DNA of 64,000 nt from Chenopodium formosanum (lineage: Eukaryota > Streptophyta > Magnoliopsida > Caryophyllales > Amaranthaceae), in contig CM044867.1 in the NCBI GenBank assembly GCA_024500155.1, positions 25,741,632-25,805,631 on the forward strand, read 5' to 3'. The notes beneath the pieces are model-generated. The model had not been told where the DNA came from. It saw nothing but the letters and a program-made list of their open reading frames with translations, and did not search any database. Made by a program: the position numbers and the translations under genes. Of this stretch, positions 58,443 to 64,000 are shown piece by piece (position 1 is the first letter of the stretch; every line of letters starts with the position of its first letter).

Positions 58443-61045
58443 CTAGAAAATAAAAGGAAGAAAAACCTTGGCATCTTTGGGGAAGTCCTCAAACTTAGAC
58501 ATATACCACTTCTTAGAAGAACAACTCCGACCCAGCAGATACAAAGTTGTTCCGGCTGTGAAGGCGAGGGTGTATGGTGTTTGAGCTATGCAAGAAATAC
58601 CAACAAATCCTAACACCTCAAACAAATAATGTGGGCAAAGCACCAAGTCAAACAAGCCGCCCTTGGGTATCTTATACTCTTTCTCACCTTCTCCCCTTAG
58701 TGTGGCGAGGATGTAATGGTGGTAAAAGTTGCCACCTATACCCAGTAGAAACAACCCAACTCCAGGATATGTCAGGTCGATAGATGGCTCTGGAAATTGT
58801 CCCGATAGGTGTTGTGCATAAATCATTGTCACTGTGGAGATGAAGTAACTAAGAGCAATTGGAATTGCGGCATGAAGAGCAACCCCGCTACCACCAAATC
58901 TGTGAACAAACAACACCTACAAAGCACAATACATGTATTAGCAGGAAAAATCACAATTGACCAATGCATTACATTTGCATAATATAAGCTAATCCATATG
59001 ATAATCGAAGCGCTTTTAAAGTTTCTTTTCAGTTAAACGCTGTTATAACTGTCTTATAGTTGAGTTTATAATTACCAGTATCAAGATGAACATCATTTGT
59101 AGCTAGTCTTCAAAGAGATTTCTCTTTTAGACTGCATTTCCATTGGGTAACAGCGACATGAATACAAGCCAATTATTTCAGTCTAGTCCCTTAAATTAGG
59201 GAAGAAATAGTTGCTAATAGTTGTTCTATAATTGATAGTTCTACAATTGTTAATTCACAAAATAACAATAAGCAATTTTATTTATTTTATTTTTACTTTT
59301 TTGTTTGAAACAAAAATAACAGTAAAGCAATATGCATAAAACAGCTTTGTAACCGAACGGACCACAAGGACTTCTTGGATCAGTTCTAATTAGGACATGA
59401 ACCAAACAATAGTAAATAGATATGTGTAATTCTCAGAGCATACAATGAGCTTTGATTATGATGCACTCATGGCTGAACACAAACAAGGTTGTCTACACCA
59501 CATCATTAACCAAATTCCATATTTTTCTGAAAATTTAAAAAGCCCCCCTCAGTTTAGTCAATTGATTGCCCTAAAAAGTAGTAACAGAGAATGCATTACA
59601 AAATACATAGGTTGCCTACACTTCATGCCACATCATGTGCATCGTTATATGAACCTCCTAAATAAACATACAGATCATACCTGCACCTAATATAGACCGA
59701 TTCATCACAAACTAATTCATCACTGCCTAATATGGTTAATACTTGGAGAGGCCGATTCATTCCATGTTATTCTATGACATATACTAGTCCTTTGGAACTA
59801 TACTGATTATCATATACATTAAGACTCCTCCAGTCAACCGAACACAAACTATGAGAGTTAAATTTGGAAAATTAATGAAGCTTTCCTATCACCATGGACA
59901 AATGATCTAGCAAGGGCTACATTCTCACTAATAAACAAGACCTTGTGTAAAATGGGCAACATTCTCACCAAAATTTGTTCTCTTGTTGAATGGCATCATA
60001 TTTACACAATACAAATAAATTAGTGAACTATTGATACAATAAGGGTAATGTAAACTTCAATAAAATATCCCCTTCACAATTCATGAATCAAAGAACTTTG
60101 ATCATTTATTATTGAGATACTGAACTTTGAGAACTCAAGATTCAGAGGATATCCCTCCTAGGCTCCTACACCTGCACTCATTATTACTCCGTATTTATTT
60201 ATTTTTATATGCTCCTTCGAGCTCATTTTCCATTTTAGGCTGTCCTTTCATTCCCAATCAAACAACTTATAGAGGACCAACCAATATAATCTCACATAAA
60301 TTAATTAAGGTCCCATCAAATCTTAATTAAAGACGGGACTATGAGGCAAACAATTAAAGACGAACGGGGCATATAACCTTTAATAATAGTAACAAGATTT
60401 GGCTTAAGTCACTCATCACATATTGCAGAAAAGATATATACTCCTCCATAGTACATGAAATGATAAACACTTTTGTAGTACTTTATTCTTTAATTTAATA
60501 CCCAAAAAAAGAAGTTTTAACAATCTTGAAATTCTAACAATTTCACATGAGATTTAGGACTATAATCAACAACAACAACAATAATGGTTTAGGGTCGGCT
60601 AACATAAATCATCATAAGAAATCATACCTTATTAAATAAACTAAAATCAATAATGTTAAAAAATAGCAATAAAGATAAAATATAACCAAATGAATCAATA
60701 TAATCAAATTACCTCAAGAACCCTCTTGAGAAAATGGATAGTAAGAGCCGAACGAAGCAACAAAAACCTGAAACCTTCATCAGGGAATATGAAAAAGGAA
60801 GCAACCCCAAATAAAAAAGCAGGAGTATAAAGAAAAGCCATTCCAATTTTGCTAGAAATTATAATCTGTTTTTGTTGGATTTTATTAGGAACATTCCAAT
60901 TTACAAATTTGGAATATTGTAAATGTTTTCCCCTTAATTCAGAGAAACCTGCATTTGCTAGTGAACCAAAGCTTATGAATGACATAGCTGTCACAAAGAT
61001 TGATGGTGGTGGTGGGAATAAGAAGATCTGCAACACATTCATCAT
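58443..61045 (-). CDS. Steroid 5-alpha-reductase family membrane protein
   Basis: Two exons (61045-60713 and 58916-58443) join in phase 0 through GAG|GTAATT and TGTAG|GTGTTG to 268 aa. The C-terminal part has the hallmark KIPKGGLFDLVLCPHYLFEV and ends SKKWYMSKF ... FLPFIF, typical of PF02544 enzymes that reduce a steroid or related enone double bond with NADPH at the ER. Several hydrophobic segments are visible (about residues 5-30, 65-85, 120-140, 155-170, 205-235). The wording resembles the uncharacterised plant group like At5g16010 more than DET2, so a brassinosteroid role should not be assumed; 3-oxo-5-alpha-steroid 4-dehydrogenase is the usual label. The single intron is 1.8 kb. The gene looks intact. 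Confidence 0.88.
58917..60712 (-). other. Intron of the reductase-family gene
   Basis: A 1796-bp GT-AG intron. It is AT-rich, and no transposon with clear ends was seen in it. Confidence 0.75.
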
Positions 61046-61291
61046 CTTTCACTTTTTTTTTTTTTTTTTTTTTGGGTGATTTTTTCTGTCAAATTTGGCT
61101 AATTTGAAGGATTGGAAATGGGACTATGGGAGTGTTAGAATTCATTTCAAGATTGAATTGATTAGATGGGATAGTGAGACATAATTATAAATGCATAATA
61201 AATGTAATTAGTTGGGGTGGGAGGATAATGTATAAAGAGAGATAGGGTTATTATGAGGAGATTGTGGAAAAAGCTACCCATACATTCATTG

Positions 61292-61841
61292 TAGGGGTGA
61301 GCAAAAAGTCAGGGTACCCTGATGTGGAACCGGAACCTGTTCGGAACCGCAGGTTCCAAACCCGGAACCTGTTGAACAGGTTCCGGTTCCGGTTCCGGGT
61401 AATAAAATTAGGAACCTGTTGCAACAGGTTCCGGTTCTGAGTAATAAAATTTTGGACCTAGAACCTATAGGGTATCCTGTTAGTACATGTTTCCTATAGG
61501 ATACATGAAACCGAAACCTATATGGTATTGAATATTCAAGACAATTAGTGTTGGTTTGTTATATTTGAAGCGGTTTACTAAAATTTTAAGCTTTTAGTGT
61601 GAACATCCATTTTTAAAAATATAGAATTGTCACAATTATCAAGTAACTATTAAGCTTAATTTGAAAAACAGGGTACCCTGTTTAAGAACCGGAACCTACA
61701 GGTTCCGGTTCCGGTTCCCAATTCTTAGGAACCTGTTGCAACAAGTTCCGGTTCCGGTTCCTATTTTTAGGAACCTGTTGCAACAGGTTCCGATTCCGGG
61801 TACCGATATTTTTACAGGGTACCCTGCTACGCTCACCCCTA
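61292..61841. mobile_element. hAT-type MITE rich in ggaaccggttcc-like repeats
   Basis: Ends taggggtgagc and gctcacccccta-like (gctcacccct-a) are inverted. Flanking octamers attcattg (61284-61291) and attcatta (61842-61849) agree in seven of eight. The interior holds many copies of ggaacctgttgcaacaggtt and ccggttccggtt. The outer 8 bp (taggggtg) are shared with the hAT element at 19490-23809. It is 550 bp and non-coding. Confidence 0.82.
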
Positions 61842-61880
61842 ATTCATTATATGTGGGAGCCACATACATTGTGACATGGT

Positions 61881-62172
61881 TGTAATACCCCTCATGATTG
61901 CTTTAAAGGAGTTTGATATACTACTCATATCAATAAGATGCATCTTCCTTTTAGGAAGCTCATATGCTAAGAATACTCCATAGTTAAGCGTGCTTGGCTG
62001 GGAGTAGTCTTGGGATGGGTGACCTCCTGAGAAGTTTTCCCGGGGTGCGCATGAGTGAGGACAAAATGCGCTGGAAGGACTTATGTTGGTCTGTGGGGAC
62101 AGTTGTTAGCCCTCGATGCGCATTTCGTGACAATAGGCCCCTCCCTAATTTGTTTGGGGTCGGGGTGTTACA
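61881..62172 (+). mobile_element. Cassandra-type solo LTR carrying a 5S rRNA segment
   Basis: It begins tgtaatacccctcatgatt and ends cggggtgttaca, the usual Cassandra LTR borders. At 61982-62050 it contains the 3' part of 5S rRNA: agttaagcgtgcttggctgg, then gggatgggtgacctcctgag, including the internal Pol III promoter region. catgg occurs at 61875-61879 and 62171-62175, a likely but slightly offset TSD. About 292 bp, matching known Cassandra LTR lengths. It is not a functional 5S gene. Confidence 0.85.
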
Positions 62173-62728
62173 TGGCAGCATGTCATAGGTTCTTTGTTTG
62201 GGGCCTAAGATCCACTTATTTTCAAATTTCATTCAAATTTGAATGAAAATTCAAAGGTTTGAATTTCAAATTAATTGTCATTTTCAATGCAGTTAGTTTA
62301 TTATTTTTTTTACAAAAAAAATAAAAAAAATATTTTTCAACATTGATGAACATCGCAGAGAGAAGGAACGAAATGGGCGACGAAGGAAGATGAACAAAAA
62401 GAACCTTGAAGCTGCTTCATTATACTTGCAGACGCTTAAATTTACATCAACCGCAAATATTATTCGGTTTAATTGAACAAAATAATTGTTGTTTACATGA
62501 GAATATTGAGAAAATTTGAGTTAATTAGGTTTCGGAATTTTCGATTTGGGGGTTTACGAACTGGATTGATTCTAGTTAATTATGTAAATGTATATTATTA
62601 TTTGCAGAGTTATTGTGTAATTGACTTGTTCTTCCTCCATTAATCATATCCAATTCATAAATGGGTAAGTTTGCAAAATATACCCATTTTCAATTGATTA
62701 GTGAAATGAGTCTTCTCTTCCTATCGAT
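62173..62728. other. Intergenic, nothing recognised
   Basis: It contains a palindromic aaatttcattcaaatttgaatgaaa-like stretch at about 62,222-62,250 and A-rich runs. There is no gene. Confidence 0.5.
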
Positions 62729-63340
62729 TTCAAATGGATTTGGATTTTTTGTTGGAATACTATAATTGTTAAAGGCACATAAGTAACCGATTGCATATTG
62801 AATATTAGATAATTAAGAGATTTGAAGTCCGATAACAGCAATGGTTGAAACAGGGCTTAGGTCGTCGACGACGAAGGCGGACGAAAACCCCCCAAAATAT
62901 TCGAACAATTTTATTAGATATTTTTTTAGTAACTCAGGAAACTATATTTGGTACGAAAAAAATCTGAAAACATTATAACAATTCATACTATGATTTTTAG
63001 TAACATAGGAAAGTATATTTGGTAAGAACAATTCATATTATAACAATGGATTTGGATTTTTGTTTGGAATACAATAATTGTTAAAGGCACACAAGTAACT
63101 GAAGTCATATTGATAATAAATAAATAAATTGGAGATTTGAAGGTTGACAACAGTAATAGTTGAAAATGGTCTTAGGTCGACAAGGTCATCGACAATGGCG
63201 AAAACCCCCCAAAATATTCAAACAATGCTGTTTATAATATCTTTAGAAACACAGGAACTATATCTGGTAAGCACATATCTGAAAAGGACACAACCATTCT
63301 GTAATTTTTAGTAACATAGGAAACTACATTTGGTAAACAC
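62729..63340 (+). repeat. Tandem duplication of about 314 bp
   Basis: Two diverged units start aatggatttggattttt at about 62,731 and 63,045. Both contain attgttaaaggcaca, acgaaaaccccccaaaatat-like (cgaaaaccccccaaaatatt) and aggaaactatattt-like blocks. There is no ORF. Confidence 0.75.
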
Positions 63341-64000
63341 ATATTGTTTCCGAATTACATAATCCCTTAAAAGCGCATAATTTTTCCCTTTGGGATTTTT
63401 TTTTATTGTTACCTTTATAGCGATATTGTGTAATTATTATTTTTTTTTTGGTAATTATAGGCGTCGACCTTATATAATTGTATTTGCTTAAAATAAATTC
63501 ATGTTTTGAGGAAAAAGGTCCACCTATCAAGTCTTTTGAGAATTAGATAATGTGACACCATCAATGAAAAGTAATAAGAAACCATGGTGAAAAAGTAAAG
63601 GTAATCAAGTAAATATTATTTTTCTTAATTTGTTCAATAGGTTAGTACATTAATTAGTAACCGTATATATGTTAGAGGAAAATGTAATATATATAACTTG
63701 TTTTCTAGTAATAGGGGATGCTAATTCATGAAATTAGTTGTAAACAATATGGATTATTAATTTAGCAATGATAAGTTTTTGTCAATTGAAATAATTATTT
63801 AATGTAAGATGTCATACATGATCAAAATAATGAAATTAAATAAACACTATAAATTTTGTTAGACGATCACCTTAAACACTTAAAAACTGTTTACTTGTCA
63901 AAGGACCTTTCTATATTACAGAGTATAAAAATGTAATAAATGTAATATTTCTTTTCAAATCCTTACTAGCATCACAATATGATAAGTTCATTTAAAAAGA
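63341..64000. other. Intergenic, nothing recognised
   Basis: AT-rich sequence with short homopolymers. There is no gene or element with visible ends. Confidence 0.5.

Noticed and set aside
58574..58783. Plus-strand ORF over the reductase gene
   Set aside because: Antisense shadow of exon 2 of the minus-strand gene.
61982..62050. 5S rRNA gene
   Set aside because: Only the 3' part of 5S is present and it sits within Cassandra LTR borders.

Overview
The window is plant nuclear DNA, AT-rich and dense with transposable elements. The gene content (sucrose-phosphatase, a steroid 5-alpha-reductase-family membrane protein, an F-box-associated protein relic), GT-AG introns and the transposon families (Athila-type LTR retrotransposon, Cassandra LTR with a 5S rRNA segment, hAT, MULE, PIF/Harbinger, tRNA-derived SINEs) fit a eudicot. 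The protein flavour suggests Caryophyllales, but I cannot prove a species from sequence alone.

Only two genes look intact, both on the minus strand. One is sucrose-phosphatase (10458-14871, eight coding exons, 419 aa, one 2.4 kb intron carrying two MITEs). The other is a two-exon 268-aa steroid-5-alpha-reductase-family gene (58443-61045). A third gene, an F-box-associated-domain protein (50886-51782, +), has lost its 5' half. Its break point abuts a retrotransposon LTR that is itself truncated, so a deletion or rearrangement junction lies near 50,900.

Layout. 1-4320: AT-rich elements bounded by (TA)n tracts, built from a short 'ttagaacata' motif, with three tRNA-like cloverleafs. 4351-4380: a Helitron-like 3' end. 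4913-5902: a fold-back element. 6009-7940: two PIF/Harbinger transposase relics. 8542-9660: a SINE and a short LINE-derived insertion, each with target-site duplications (TSDs). 10458-15600: sucrose-phosphatase. 15800-19410: SINE relics, a MULE-type fold-back with a 9-bp TSD, and a direct repeat pair. 19410-45824: one L1-type LINE cut into pieces by a hAT transposon (19490-23809), a solo LTR (24381-25764), an LTR remnant (to 28415) and a 15.75-kb Athila-type retrotransposon (29085-44835), which in turn carries a 1.2-kb MULE-like fold-back (37601-38799). 45825-50900: a minus-strand LTR interrupted by two Athila-type solo LTRs. 50886-57410: the F-box relic and a diverged repeat array. 58443-64000: the reductase gene, a hAT MITE, a Cassandra solo LTR and a local tandem duplication.

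The most unusual signal is in the Athila-type LTRs. Three unrelated LTR families each carry, about 260-650 bp into the LTR, a cluster of CpG-rich 12-14 bp palindromes spaced 20-22 bp apart. The palindrome sequence differs between families but the architecture is kept, and the full-length element carries a second copy of its own version downstream of integrase. Other points of note are the tRNA-like trio with 6-nt anticodon loops and intact Pol III boxes, a hAT transposase broken only by one apparent 2-nt loss, and an Athila element with nearly identical LTRs but a badly broken gag-RT region.
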